Source: Chloroflexota bacterium (lineage in GTDB: Bacteria; Chloroflexota; Anaerolineae; Aggregatilineales; UBA2796). Taken from it: 38,245 nt of DNA. The stretch covers positions 1 through 38,245 of the forward strand of contig JAJPHV010000104.1 in assembly GCA_021325095.1 (NCBI GenBank), written 5' to 3'. Below are positions 8,265-19,105 of the stretch, in pieces; within the stretch, counting starts at the first letter, position 1; each line of letters starts with the position of its first letter. Under the pieces are notes generated by a model. That model ran no database searches. It was not told the DNA's origin and worked only from the letters and a program-made list of their open reading frames with translations. A program made the position numbers and the translations under genes.

Positions 8265-9065
8265 CTACCGCATCTCCTGGCCGCCTGTCACGTTGATGGC
8301 CTGCCCGGTCATATAGCTGGATTGGTCGGAGGCCAGGAACACCACCACGTTGCATACGTCGTCGTAGGTGCAGCCGCGTTTCATCGGAACCTGGTCGATG
8401 TAGCGCTGGCGCACCTGCTCCTCGGTGATGCCCAGGTTCCTGGCGTACTGCTTATACAGCGAGTTGACCCACAGCGGCGAATCAAGCAGGTTGCCGGGGC
8501 ACACACTGTTGACGCGAATGCCCAGTTCGGCCAGTTCGAGTGCCAGACTCTGCGTCAGCCCGATCCCGCCGAACTTCGAGGCGGCATACGCGGCATTTTT
8601 GGCGCTGCCCTTCTTGCCAGACTTGGAATTGATCTGGATGATATTGCCGTGCTTCTGAGCCTTCATCACCCGGACGGCGTGCTTGGCAGTCAGGAAGTAG
8701 CCTGTCAGGTTGACGTTGATCACAGCCTGCCAGGTTTCGAGTGGCATCTGGTCGGTCTCACCCGACAGCAAGATTCCAGCATTTGCGATCACCAGATCGA
8801 GCCGCCCGAACTCGCGCACGGCCCGGTCAATCATGTCCCGCACCTGCTCCTCGTTGGTCACGTCTACCTTTTGAGCGATGGCGCGGCGCTTCGTCTCGGC
8901 CTCATTCTTAACAATGGCCTCGGCAGTTTCGATGGCGGCTGGCTCGTTCAGGTCGGCCACCAGGACGTGGCAGCCTTCGCGCGCCAGCCGGTATGAAATG
9001 GCCTGGCCCAATCCCTGGCCGCCGCCCGTCACCACCGCGATCCGATCTTCTAAAGTGCGTGTCAC
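8265..9065 (-). CDS. SDR dehydrogenase, sorbitol-6-phosphate dehydrogenase-like
   Basis: A 266-residue SDR with TGGGQGLG cofactor motif, NAG, Ser in INSKSGKKGS and YAASK. The region FGGIGLTQSLALELAELGIRV, the CPGNLLDSP loop and PMKRGCTYDDVCNVVVFLAS through TGQAINVTGGQ closely follow the pattern of sorbitol-6-phosphate 2-dehydrogenase (SrlD), so a hexitol or ketose phosphate is the likely substrate. A GTG at 9089 would extend it by eight residues, but the GTG at 9065 has GGAG seven bases before it and gives the family's usual start. It is the last gene of the DeoR-E2-E1-PHP-MDR run, 24 bases after the MDR gene. Confidence 0.85.
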   Translation of the reverse strand: MTRTLEDRIAVVTGGGQGLGQAISYRLAREGCHVLVADLNEPAAIETAEAIVKNEAETKRRAIAQKVDVTNEEQVRDMIDRAVREFGRLDLVIANAGILLSGETDQMPLETWQAVINVNLTGYFLTAKHAVRVMKAQKHGNIIQINSKSGKKGSAKNAAYAASKFGGIGLTQSLALELAELGIRVNSVCPGNLLDSPLWVNSLYKQYARNLGITEEQVRQRYIDQVPMKRGCTYDDVCNVVVFLASDQSSYMTGQAINVTGGQEMR

Positions 9066-9089
9066 GTCGTCATCTCCTGTGTCAGCCAC

Positions 9090-10817
9090 CTATGGCAGCA
9101 TCAGGCGCAGGAATTCTTCCTCGGCCTCAATCGTCCATTCGCGCCCATTGCGCAGCCTGGCGTAGACCGTGGGTAGTTTGTCCTTGAGGTCAGTCAGCGG
9201 CGTGAGCGGCATCTCCTTGATGTGCGGGAAGATGACCACCTTGCCGGGGAAACTGGCGTCCTTCAGGGCATGCAGCCCGTCCTTCGCCGCGCTCAACGAG
9301 CCGACTGCCGCTACGACGCGATGCGGTGAAAGCTGCCCGGACTCAGTCTGATTGAGCATCAGCCGCATATCGTCAATGGTCGAAGCCGAGTGGCCGAAAA
9401 AGCGCACGTTTTTGGTGAGCAGGTCGCCCAGGTCAAGCGTGACCATCGTACCGCGCGCCACGCCCGCAAAGACGTTCATCGAGCCGTAGGGGGCCAGATA
9501 CGTGGCCGCATCCGAGATCACAGCGGGGATCGGAGCCAGCACGATCACATCGTCAAAGCCCTGCGCCTTGAAGCGATCCATTTCTGCCGCGTAGGACTCT
9601 TTGTCCATCGGATTCAAGCAGATAAAGTTGATGCCTTTGGCCTTCGCTTCGGCCTCGAACGTCTCCCGCAGATCGTTCAGACGCAGATTGCTCACATCGG
9701 TGCAGACAATCGTCGCCGGGCCATTCGCCACCTGGATAGCGCGCTGCACATGCATCCGGCCCATCGGCCCACCCGCCCCGACAAACCAGGCTCGTCCACC
9801 TGGCTTGAGAGTCGAGCGCGCCGGCACGTCGCTGTACACATGGGCGATGTCCGGATTCGATCCGGCGATGTACAGCCAGCGGTTATAGTGAACACGGCCC
9901 ATGTCCACCGACACCGGGCGGGCAGGTGGCTTGTCGTCCACGATGGCGAACACGCCGAAGTCGGCCAGGAATGGGCTGATCTTCTCGATCATGTCGGCAT
10001 CCGCGCCCAGCAGCACAATATCGTCTACGGGTCTGGCGGGCGGGTTGGCGAGATCGTTGGTCTCAAGCACCTCGACGCCCAGTTTTTGAGAGCGCGCACG
10101 CAGCCAGCCGGCAAAGGCGGTGGGTACGTTGGTCAGTACCAGCCGATTCGGATGCGATGCCTCGTCGAAGCCTGCGCTGATGGTATACGGCAGCGCCGGA
10201 GCCGACGACGTGCCGATGATCCAGGCTGTGCCGCCCGGCTTCAAGGCGGTGCGATACCTTAGCTGGTAGGCCGCCACCACGCACGCCCAGGGTTCGACCA
10301 GCGCGCTTTCGGCGTAGCCCGTCGTGGGCTTGATGGGGATCAGGTAGTTGCCGTCGTCGCCGTTCAGCACCCGCTGATCAATGACGCTGTATTCGGACAG
10401 ACCGCCCTGGATTTCGTAGCCGTAGGCGTAGCCCTTGCCATTCACGTAAATGTCGGCCTGCACGATGAAGCGATCTCCGACGTGATATTGATCGCGCAGA
10501 TTCTCGCCCACACCAACCACGACCAGCGTCACCTCGTGGCCCAGCACCACCGGATTCTGGCGCATATTGCGGTGAATGCGAGGGTGCTGTTCGCCCTGGC
10601 TGATCACTTTGATGTCGGAGAAGCACAGGCTGCAAGCGTCATGTCGCACCAGCAGTTCGTCCGGGCCGTAGGTCGGCATCGGGACTTCAATCGGCTTGTC
10701 ATCTTTGCCCAGGTTCTCAAAGCCCGCACCATACAGCGGCCAGAGACGGTTGACCTTCGGCAGCGGAGCGGTAGCGCTGCGGTATTCGGCCAGCTTATCG
10801 ACAGTCACGTCAGTCAT
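9090..10817 (-). CDS. Zinc-type MDR dehydrogenase, sorbose-phosphate reductase-like, duplicated C-half
   Basis: A 575-residue medium-chain dehydrogenase/reductase. The N-terminal catalytic domain has CSLCFSD, the GHE motif in VVLGHEVTLVVVGVGE and GDRF, as in SorE-type L-sorbose-1-phosphate reductases. Instead of a single nucleotide-binding domain there are two related stretches, LKPGGTAWIIGTS near residue 198 and LKPGGRAWFVGAGGPMG near 340, which explains the extra length of about 150 residues over the usual 420. The second copy has the better glycine motif, so it probably binds NAD(P) while the first may be structural. ATG at 10817 with AGGGG six bases before is preferred over TTG at 10823. 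A polyol/ketose phosphate substrate is inferred from the downstream SrlD-like gene. Confidence 0.8.
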   Translation of the reverse strand: MTDVTVDKLAEYRSATAPLPKVNRLWPLYGAGFENLGKDDKPIEVPMPTYGPDELLVRHDACSLCFSDIKVISQGEQHPRIHRNMRQNPVVLGHEVTLVVVGVGENLRDQYHVGDRFIVQADIYVNGKGYAYGYEIQGGLSEYSVIDQRVLNGDDGNYLIPIKPTTGYAESALVEPWACVVAAYQLRYRTALKPGGTAWIIGTSSAPALPYTISAGFDEASHPNRLVLTNVPTAFAGWLRARSQKLGVEVLETNDLANPPARPVDDIVLLGADADMIEKISPFLADFGVFAIVDDKPPARPVSVDMGRVHYNRWLYIAGSNPDIAHVYSDVPARSTLKPGGRAWFVGAGGPMGRMHVQRAIQVANGPATIVCTDVSNLRLNDLRETFEAEAKAKGINFICLNPMDKESYAAEMDRFKAQGFDDVIVLAPIPAVISDAATYLAPYGSMNVFAGVARGTMVTLDLGDLLTKNVRFFGHSASTIDDMRLMLNQTESGQLSPHRVVAAVGSLSAAKDGLHALKDASFPGKVVIFPHIKEMPLTPLTDLKDKLPTVYARLRNGREWTIEAEEEFLRLMLP

Positions 10818-10837
10818 TTTCAACCCCTTTACTGCTG

Positions 10838-10948
10838 ACCTCGCGCCCGACGCTGAAGCACCGGGGCGAGATTACGAAGCCCCTGTGGAGCTATTCATGA
10901 GTCGGCTTTGGCCGACTTCGTAGCTTCAGCCCTGTGGCTTCAGGGCTT
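10838..10948. repeat. Family 2 multi-hairpin repeat, copy A
   Basis: Between the MDR and PHP genes lies a cluster of hairpins: CGCCCG.../...CGGGGCG around 10844-10868, AGTCGGC-tttg-GCCGACT at 10900-10917, AGCCCTG/CAGGGCT at 10928-10947, and an outer TACGAAG/CTTCGTA stem. The GATTACGAAGCC core and the TTCAGCCC block recur in copy B (12319-12426). The last hairpin extends into the coding end of the PHP gene and supplies its final codons. Confidence 0.65.
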
Positions 10949-12284
10949 CTAGTTTCGCCAAAACTTCGCCGGGCGTCATGGCCGCATCAATGGGCAGGGC
11001 TGGCTTGCCCGGCGGCACACGCTGCCCGACTCGCGTGTAGAAGTCGTTTCGCTCCCGGCGCGACGGCAAATGCCGCTTTGCCCAATCGCTCTGGTAGCCC
11101 ACTCCGCAGGCGCGCTGCAACACCGTATGCCCGTAAATGAAATGCGCGCCGTCCATGAATGCCTGCCGCACCGGGGCCAGTTCCGGCGCATCGAAGTCAT
11201 CCACCAGCTTGTTGCCGAAGGTATTCATCTCCGTGCCGACATTGAGCGGGAGCGCCAGTTCTTCGGCCAGCTTCACCACATCGTACAGATTGTGGACTTT
11301 GACCCGCTTCAGGTCGGGGTCAGCAATGTTCCAGTTGCGATCCGGCACAATGTTCAGCGCCACCACGCCCTTGCCGATCAGCAGTTCCAGCAGTTCGCGC
11401 ATCGACTGTTCGCCTGGCGACGTACCGTCCAACCAGGTGGCGCAGGGCAGCGCCCCACAGGCGACGATCATGCTGTGGAACTCTTCGACGGATGGGAACG
11501 AGTCGGGGCGTGGTTGAACATAGCCCACACCGCCCTGTTTCATCAGTTTAGCGCGAATCTGGTTCTGTAGCTTAGGTGGGTCGTTCAAGAGCGCGGTCAC
11601 CTGCTCAGAAGCCATGTTCAGCTTTTTCGCCCAGAACTCCTTGACATCCGGCACGGTGCGCTCGGCGGCGCGGATGTAGGCCACGACCATGTGTCGCTCG
11701 GTGGGGTTGCCGCCCGGCGTCAACGGCAAAACGTCGCGCTCGTAATCGATCTTTACCGGATCAAGGTAGGCGTTGACCTTTTCGACCATGCCCCGGTTGC
11801 GCCGCGACGCCCGCTGCCGCAGATCGGCCAGGATCGATGCGGCTGGTTCCGGCGCAGCGCTTGACGTGAAGCCAATGCCCATGTGATAGTACACGCCCGG
11901 CTCACCCGGCGAGTTGATCTCGCGCGTGATGAATTCCGGGATGATCAGGCGCGTCTCGATCCCGGCGCTGCCGCGCACGCCCACCTGCTCGCAGGCATCC
12001 AGGAATTCGTCTACGGCATCCAGCACGTCAAAATCGACGATGCCGATCAGCCGGAAGCCGCGCCGTTTTGCCAGCCAGGCCAGCGAACTGGGCGAGTGGC
12101 CGTAGGCATTAAACGAGAAAAAGGTGTGGCAGTGCATGTTCGCCACGTTTTTCTCAGGCTCCAGCGGAACCTCGCCGCGCTGCGCCAGCGCGAGCAATTC
12201 AGTCAGTGCCCTGGCCCGCACGCCGCGATCAAAACTATTCAGGTCGGCTTCCAGAGCCGCGATTCGACTATTTTGTTGGGTCAT
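10926..12284 (-). CDS. PHP-domain metal-dependent protein
   Basis: A 452-residue protein with the PHP signature near residue 50 (NMHCHTFFSFNAYGHSP) and later metal-ligand candidates in GIVDFDVLDA, GIETRL and NVGTEMNTFG and the terminal GHTVL His. PHP domains use a trinuclear metal site for phosphoester or related hydrolysis. The N-terminal 40 residues form a leader helix (IAALEADLNSFDRGVRARA). It lies between the fused E1 gene and the MDR gene, flanked on both sides by family 2 repeats in the same orientation, and its last codons come from one of them. The ribosome binding site is weak. It may act on a phosphorylated sugar; the substrate is unknown. Confidence 0.8.
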   Translation of the reverse strand: MTQQNSRIAALEADLNSFDRGVRARALTELLALAQRGEVPLEPEKNVANMHCHTFFSFNAYGHSPSSLAWLAKRRGFRLIGIVDFDVLDAVDEFLDACEQVGVRGSAGIETRLIIPEFITREINSPGEPGVYYHMGIGFTSSAAPEPAASILADLRQRASRRNRGMVEKVNAYLDPVKIDYERDVLPLTPGGNPTERHMVVAYIRAAERTVPDVKEFWAKKLNMASEQVTALLNDPPKLQNQIRAKLMKQGGVGYVQPRPDSFPSVEEFHSMIVACGALPCATWLDGTSPGEQSMRELLELLIGKGVVALNIVPDRNWNIADPDLKRVKVHNLYDVVKLAEELALPLNVGTEMNTFGNKLVDDFDAPELAPVRQAFMDGAHFIYGHTVLQRACGVGYQSDWAKRHLPSRRERNDFYTRVGQRVPPGKPALPIDAAMTPGEVLAKLEALKPQG

Positions 12285-12318
12285 GAATGCTCAACTTATG
12301 GTTATTGGATATGTCGTT

Positions 12319-12426
12319 CTTGCCCTGGGCGAAAGCCGCAGGGCTAAGATTACGAAGCCTCTTCGAGGCTGTATTAGCCCCGCAGGGGCTTCGTTGATTC
12401 AGCCCGGTGCTTCAGCGCCGGGCGCG
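12319..12426. repeat. Family 2 multi-hairpin repeat, copy B
   Basis: Four consecutive hairpins fill the gap between E1 and the PHP gene: GCCCTG...CAGGGC with a GAAA loop, AGCCTC-ttc-GAGGCT, AGCCCC-gca-GGGGCT and GCCCGG...CCGGGC, with an outer ACGAAGCC/GGCTTCGT stem enclosing the middle two. The overall fold would be cloverleaf-like. It is the best preserved of three copies. Confidence 0.7.
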
Positions 12427-12430
12427 CCGA

Positions 12431-14881
<2,451 letters not shown>

Positions 14882-14914
14882 TTGTTCTTTCCTTCTAGCT
14901 GCTGTTCTGGCGGA

Positions 14915-16321
14915 TTACAGCGCCAGCATAAGTTCCAATTCGGCCAGATTCTTCGAGAGCGCTTGCAGGAAACGCGCGCCGGGTGCGCCATCCACGACCT
15001 GGTGGTTGATGGTTAGCGACAGGCCCAGGTGCGGGATGAATGCCACCTCGCCATTGACCTCGACAGGCTTCAGGTTGATATTGCCCACGCCCAGGATGGC
15101 GACCTGCGGCACGTTCAGCACCGGCGTAAAGCTCTCGATGCCCAGGCTGCCCAGGTTGGTGACGGTGAAGGTCCCGCCGTTAAGGTCGTCGGGCGACACA
15201 CTGCCATCCTGACAGGCCGCCGCCAGCCGCCGCGCTGCGTGCGAAATCTGTTTCAGACTCAATGTGCTGGCATTGCGAATGACGGGCACGATCAGGCCGC
15301 GCGGCGTATCGACGGCGAAACCGAGATGAACCGTCTTGTACTGCGTGATCGTGTCGTTGGCAAAGTGGGCGTTCAAGTCGGGGTATTGAAGCAGCGTCCG
15401 CGACACGACAAACAGCAGCAGATCGTTGATGGTTACATCCTGCAAGCCGAGGGTGTCCTGGCTGGCCTTCAACCGTTTGCGATAGTCGAGGATGGCGCGG
15501 GCGTCGGCGGAGGCGTTGAGCGTCAACTGCGCGGTGGTCTGCATCGAGGTCAACATACGGGTAGCGATGACCTTGCGCGTTCCCCTGACCGGGATCACGA
15601 TCACGTCCTCCCCCGCAGCAGGCACAACCGGGGCAGCGGCTGGCTGCGCCCTGGCCGTCGCGGGCACAGAGGCGATCAGGTCTTTGGAAGTGATGCGCCC
15701 ACCCGCGCCCGTTCCCTGCGGCGGAGCCACAAAGTCTCCCTTCGCCAGCATCGACTTTGCCAGGGGCGTGATCCGCTGACGGTTTGCCAGCGCCGCCTGG
15801 ATGTCGCGCTCGATGATGCGCCCGCCAGGGCCGGTTCCCTGGATGTCCGATACGTCCAGCGCCTTGCTGGCGGCCAACTTTTTCGCGCGCGGTGAGATTC
15901 CGCCCGCCTCCTTGCTAACTTCCACCGCACTCGACGCGGCGTGCACATCGCTGACCGTCGCCGCAGTGGTCACATCACGTCCATTCGTGCCCGGCGCAGT
16001 GGTCTGTTGAATGGGCACACTGCTGGCGGCTTGCTCCGGTTTGCGCGTGGCATTGGCGGGCCACAGGTCGTCAACCGACTCGCCCGGCTCACCCACCGCC
16101 GCGATGTTGATCATGACCGGCACTTCGTCGCCTTCCTGGAAGAAAGTTTCGAGCAGCGTGCCGGAGACCGGGCTTTCCACGTCCATCGTCGCCTTGTCGG
16201 TTTCGATCTCACAGAGCGCCTCGCCCTGCGCGACGTAGTCCCCTTTCTTTTTCTTCCAGTTCACAATAATGGAAGTTTCTACGGTATTTCCTAACTTGGG
16301 CATAACCACTGCGGTTGCCAT
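14915..16321 (-). CDS. Dihydrolipoamide acyltransferase E2
   Basis: A 468-residue E2 subunit. The lipoyl domain is residues 1-78 with the modified lysine at Lys43 in ETDKATMD. A linker follows, then two peripheral-subunit-binding domains instead of one (about 143-178, SPRAKKLA...GTGPGGRI; about 184-217, ITPLAKSML...GTGAGGRI), and the catalytic acyltransferase domain from about 240 with the active-site His440 and Asp444 in HQVVDG. It transfers the acyl group made by E1 to CoA. No E3 (lipoamide dehydrogenase) is encoded in the window. The ATG has GAGGGA eight bases before it. It starts 27 bases after the DeoR gene, so both are likely on the same transcript. Confidence 0.93.
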   Translation of the reverse strand: MATAVVMPKLGNTVETSIIVNWKKKKGDYVAQGEALCEIETDKATMDVESPVSGTLLETFFQEGDEVPVMINIAAVGEPGESVDDLWPANATRKPEQAASSVPIQQTTAPGTNGRDVTTAATVSDVHAASSAVEVSKEAGGISPRAKKLAASKALDVSDIQGTGPGGRIIERDIQAALANRQRITPLAKSMLAKGDFVAPPQGTGAGGRITSKDLIASVPATARAQPAAAPVVPAAGEDVIVIPVRGTRKVIATRMLTSMQTTAQLTLNASADARAILDYRKRLKASQDTLGLQDVTINDLLLFVVSRTLLQYPDLNAHFANDTITQYKTVHLGFAVDTPRGLIVPVIRNASTLSLKQISHAARRLAAACQDGSVSPDDLNGGTFTVTNLGSLGIESFTPVLNVPQVAILGVGNINLKPVEVNGEVAFIPHLGLSLTINHQVVDGAPGARFLQALSKNLAELELMLAL

Positions 16322-16348
16322 CGATCTGTCCCTCAGTATTGCTATCGT

Positions 16349-17128
16349 TCAGACGAGAATAATTTCAGTGCCCAGAGCGCGAACCTCCGCCACCCGATCA
16401 GCCGGGGCGTCCCGATCCGTGATCACCGTGCGAATCTGATCCAGCCGCGCAAATGACACCAGCCCGACCTTGCCCCATTTCGTCGCGTCCAGGACGGCGA
16501 TCACCTGGCGGCACATCGCGGCCATGCGGCGCTTGACCTCGGCTTCGTCGGCGCTCACGTCGGTCAGCCCGTCCATCACGGTGATGCCATGTGCGCCAAA
16601 GAAGCCCTTCTGAATATTGTATTTGCACAGCATGTCCAGGCCGTCCGGCCCGACCAGCGAAGCGGTGTCGCGCCGCACGCGCCCGCCGGACATGACCACC
16701 GTCACGTCCGGAGCGTCCAGCATTTCCTGGGCGACGGCCAGGCTATTGGTAATGATGGTCAGATGGCGGTGATTCTTGAGGTGTTGGGCAATTGCCAGGG
16801 CGGTGCTGCTGCTGTCCAGGATGATCGCATCGCCGTTGGCAACCAGCGCCGCACCCGCCTTGCCGATGCGGCTTTTTTCCTGTACCTGCTGCTGGCGGCG
16901 CATGGCAAGCGCCAGTTCGTAGAGGTTGGTATCGCCCGCCACCGCGCCGCCATGCGTTCGCACGATCAGCTTGCGGTCAGCCAGTGCCTGCAAGTCCATG
17001 CGAATGGTCACTTCCGACACGCCGAACTCCTGGCTGAGTTGGCCGACGGACACACGCCCGTCCGCCTGGATGCGCCGGAGGACCTGCTGTCGCCGCTCTT
17101 CCAAATACAGATCGCGTGAAGTTCCCAT
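16349..17128 (-). CDS. DeoR-family transcriptional repressor
   Basis: A 259-residue regulator. The N-terminal winged helix-turn-helix is clear ([40 protein letters not shown]), followed by a DeoR-type sugar-phosphate sensor domain with [13 protein letters not shown] and [16 protein letters not shown] longer frame exists, but the ATG at 17167 overlaps the -10 hexamer of the promoter, so the start is the ATG at 17128. These proteins usually repress sugar operons and release DNA when they bind a sugar phosphate. Three 10-bp direct repeats between the promoter and the gene are a likely autoregulatory site. The likely targets are the E2-E1-PHP-MDR-SDR genes downstream and the divergent mannitol-dehydrogenase-like gene. 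Confidence 0.92.
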   Translation of the reverse strand: MGTSRDLYLEERRQQVLRRIQADGRVSVGQLSQEFGVSEVTIRMDLQALADRKLIVRTHGGAVAGDTNLYELALAMRRQQQVQEKSRIGKAGAALVANGDAIILDSSSTALAIAQHLKNHRHLTIITNSLAVAQEMLDAPDVTVVMSGGRVRRDTASLVGPDGLDMLCKYNIQKGFFGAHGITVMDGLTDVSADEAEVKRRMAAMCRQVIAVLDATKWGKVGLVSFARLDQIRTVITDRDAPADRVAEVRALGTEIILV

Positions 17129-17135
17129 CAAGCGA

Positions 17136-17165
17136 GGTTGCTTTTGTTTACTTTCGATTACTTTC
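17136..17165 (-). promoter_or_regulatory. Three 10-bp direct repeats, candidate DeoR operator
   Basis: On the minus strand, directly after the -10 hexamer, GAAAGTAATC, GAAAGTAAAC and AAAAGCAACC follow without a gap, one per helical turn. DeoR-family proteins often bind such short direct repeats near the start of transcription. Bound repressor here would cover the initiation region. Confidence 0.6.
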
Positions 17166-17194
17166 ATTATAAGGTGGATCAAAAGCAAAGTCAA
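17166..17194 (-). promoter_or_regulatory. Sigma70 promoter for deoR-type operon
   Basis: TTGACT (17194-17189) and TATAAT (17171-17166) are separated by exactly 17 bases on the minus strand. Start of transcription is expected near 17159, giving a short leader of about 30 bases. It would drive the repressor and probably the five genes after it. Confidence 0.75.
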
Positions 17195-17303
17195 CTGACT
17201 GGTTGAAACTTCCTGCCTCCTCATCGAAATTCGGAGAGCGGCGCTGGGCGGTGAGTTGCTGCTTCAGGGTGAGGTAAACTACCCCCAACCGGAGGACAAC
17301 AGG

Positions 17304-18587
17304 ATGGCACTCACAGGCACACGCACTTACGTTGGCTTTGGCTTCGGCGCGATCCAGGCCGGGCTTTTTCTGTACGAGGCGTTTCAATCGGGCGCGTTCC
17401 GCCGGCTGGTCGTCGCGGAGGTCATGCCCGACATGGTCACCGCTGTTCGCCGTGCCAATGGTTATTTCACCGTCAACATTGCTCGCCCGGACGGCGTGGA
17501 AAAAGCCAGAGTCGGCCCGATTGAGATCGACGATCCGGCTCAGGACGCGGATCGGCAGCACATCATCGACGCTATTGCCCACGCCGACGAGATCGGTACG
17601 GCCATTCCGAGCGTGGCTTACTATGCGTCGGCTGCGCCCGGCAGTCTCCATTCGGTGCTGGCTCAGGGCCTGCGCAAAAAGGCCGAGGTCGGCGGGCCGC
17701 GTGCCGTCATCTATACAGCCGAGAATCACAACCACGCCGCTGAAATCCTGGAAGAGAAAGTCGTGGCCGAAATCCCGGCCCGTGAGCGAGCGGGCGTCAG
17801 GTCGTGCGTACGATTCTTGAATACGGTGATCGGGAAGATGAGCGGTGTCGTCACCGATCCGGGCGAGATCAAGGCGCAGGCCCTTGCCCCCATCACGCCC
17901 GAAGATCGGCGGGCTTTCCTGGTCGAATCCTTCAACCGAATTTTGATCTCGCGCATCGACTTTGATACGCCCTTTCAGCGGGGATTATCGGTCTTTGAGG
18001 AAAAGGCCGATCTGCTGCCCTTCGAGGAAGCCAAACTCTACGGCCACAACGCCACTCACGCGCTGGCTGCGTACCTGGGCGCAGTCCGCGGGCTGCGCTA
18101 CATTGCCGAATTGGAACAGGTGCCAGGTGTCCTGCCCTTTCTACGCGCAGCATTCATCGAAGAATCCGGCGGCGCGCTCATCCGAAAGCACACGGGTGTG
18201 GACGCGCTCTTTACACCAGAAGGTTACACACACTATGCCGATGATCTGCTTTCGCGCATGTTCAATCCCTACCTGCGCGACACAGTGGAGCGTGTCGGAC
18301 GCGACCCGGCCCGCAAGCTCGGCTGGGATGACCGGCTGATCGGTACGATGCGCCTGGCGCTGAGTCAGGGCATACAGCCCCGCCGCTATGCAGTTGGCGC
18401 GGCGGCAGCACTGGCAACACTGGATCGGGCTGTGTTGGACGGAAGTACCTCGATTGAACCCTTACTAACCTCCGTTTGGGGCGATGCGATTAGCGCGAAC
18501 GAACGTCGTGCCGTACTCGAATTGATCGAAGATGGGAGAGGTCGTCTCCAGGGATGGCGTGCCAGCGGGTTTAGAGCGTTGGAGTAG
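17304..18587 (+). CDS. Mannitol dehydrogenase family (hexitol-phosphate dehydrogenase-like)
   Basis: A 427-residue polyol dehydrogenase. The N-terminal nucleotide motif is GFGFGAIQAG followed by a strand ending AEVMPDMV; the C-terminal catalytic motif KLYGHNATHALAAYLG contains the Lys, Asn and His used by mannitol-1-phosphate 5-dehydrogenase and mannitol 2-dehydrogenase. Length is intermediate between these two. The start is ATG at 17304 with GGAGG eight bases before; an ATG-less extension to 17256 is not supported. The gene diverges from the DeoR regulator and is probably under its control. With the SrlD-like and sorbose-reductase-like enzymes it makes three polyol/ketose oxidoreductases in one locus. 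Confidence 0.82.
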   Translation: MALTGTRTYVGFGFGAIQAGLFLYEAFQSGAFRRLVVAEVMPDMVTAVRRANGYFTVNIARPDGVEKARVGPIEIDDPAQDADRQHIIDAIAHADEIGTAIPSVAYYASAAPGSLHSVLAQGLRKKAEVGGPRAVIYTAENHNHAAEILEEKVVAEIPARERAGVRSCVRFLNTVIGKMSGVVTDPGEIKAQALAPITPEDRRAFLVESFNRILISRIDFDTPFQRGLSVFEEKADLLPFEEAKLYGHNATHALAAYLGAVRGLRYIAELEQVPGVLPFLRAAFIEESGGALIRKHTGVDALFTPEGYTHYADDLLSRMFNPYLRDTVERVGRDPARKLGWDDRLIGTMRLALSQGIQPRRYAVGAAAALATLDRAVLDGSTSIEPLLTSVWGDAISANERRAVLELIEDGRGRLQGWRASGFRALE

Positions 18588-18606
18588 GCTCGTGTCAAAG
18601 TGGATT

Positions 18607-18635
18607 TTGCCATGAAGTTGGTTCTGACTTACAAT
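18607..18635 (+). promoter_or_regulatory. Candidate promoter of small gene 18678-18977
   Basis: TTGCCA (18607-18612) and TACAAT (18630-18635) are 17 bases apart, each one mismatch from consensus. Transcription would begin near 18642, about 36 bases before the ATG. This suggests that the small gene is expressed on its own rather than from the upstream dehydrogenase gene. Confidence 0.5.
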
Positions 18636-18677
18636 AGCGTTATGCCCCTTTTTAGATATTCCGAAAGGAAGGGCGAG

Positions 18678-18977
18678 ATGGCGCAACCCGTATATAAAGT
18701 CTTTCTACTCAAGCCCACGGAAGCCTGGTACCAGTTGTCCAAAGCACAGCAAGACGCTCTTTTGAAGAAACTTAACAAAGCGTTTGAGAAAGCGGGTGGC
18801 AAGCGGCTCGCCTTATGTGATTCCAGTTGGTCATCCGACCAATGGACCGGGTTTGGTGTGGAGATGTTTCCAAGTATCGAAGCGGTTCAGCAATATATGA
18901 AGGCACTGAATGATCTGAACTGGTTACGATATGGTGAAAGCATTTCGGTTCTAGGAACTGAGTGGGTCGCGCCGTAA
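18678..18977 (+). CDS. Small conserved-looking protein, possibly DUF6616-like
   Basis: A 99-residue soluble protein. Start at ATG 18678, after GGAAGG with suitable spacing; longer starts upstream run through the promoter. The order of elements (VYKVFLLKPTEAWYQLSKAQQDALLKKL helix split by turns, then FGVEMFPSIEAVQQYMKALNDL and WLRYGESISVLGTEWV) resembles small dimeric alpha+beta-barrel proteins such as DUF6616, but I am not certain of the family. Nothing in it shows a catalytic motif. It stands alone between the mannitol-dehydrogenase-like gene and typA (opposite strand). Confidence 0.65.
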   Translation: MAQPVYKVFLLKPTEAWYQLSKAQQDALLKKLNKAFEKAGGKRLALCDSSWSSDQWTGFGVEMFPSIEAVQQYMKALNDLNWLRYGESISVLGTEWVAP

Positions 18978-18989
18978 ATTTCGGCCACA

Positions 18990-19100
18990 CTTTAAGACCA
19001 CAAAAGTCGCTACAGGCAGGCCGACTAATCTACACGAGAGAGACCGCTTATTACCCTGCGGGATTTCGTTGATATGGCCCGATTCTCAACTATCGGGCCG
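18990..19100. repeat. Family 2 repeat, degenerate copy C
   Basis: The gap between the small gene and typA holds TTATTACCCTGC, GGGATTTCGTTGAT and GGCCCGAT...ATCGGGCC, aligning with the right half of copy B (TATTAGCCCCGC, GGGGCTTCGTTGAT, GCCCGG...CCGGGC). The GGCCCGAT/ATCGGGCC stem (eight base pairs) lies just after the typA stop and could serve as its transcript end. The left half is poorly preserved. Confidence 0.5.
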
Positions 19101-19105
19101 ATCTA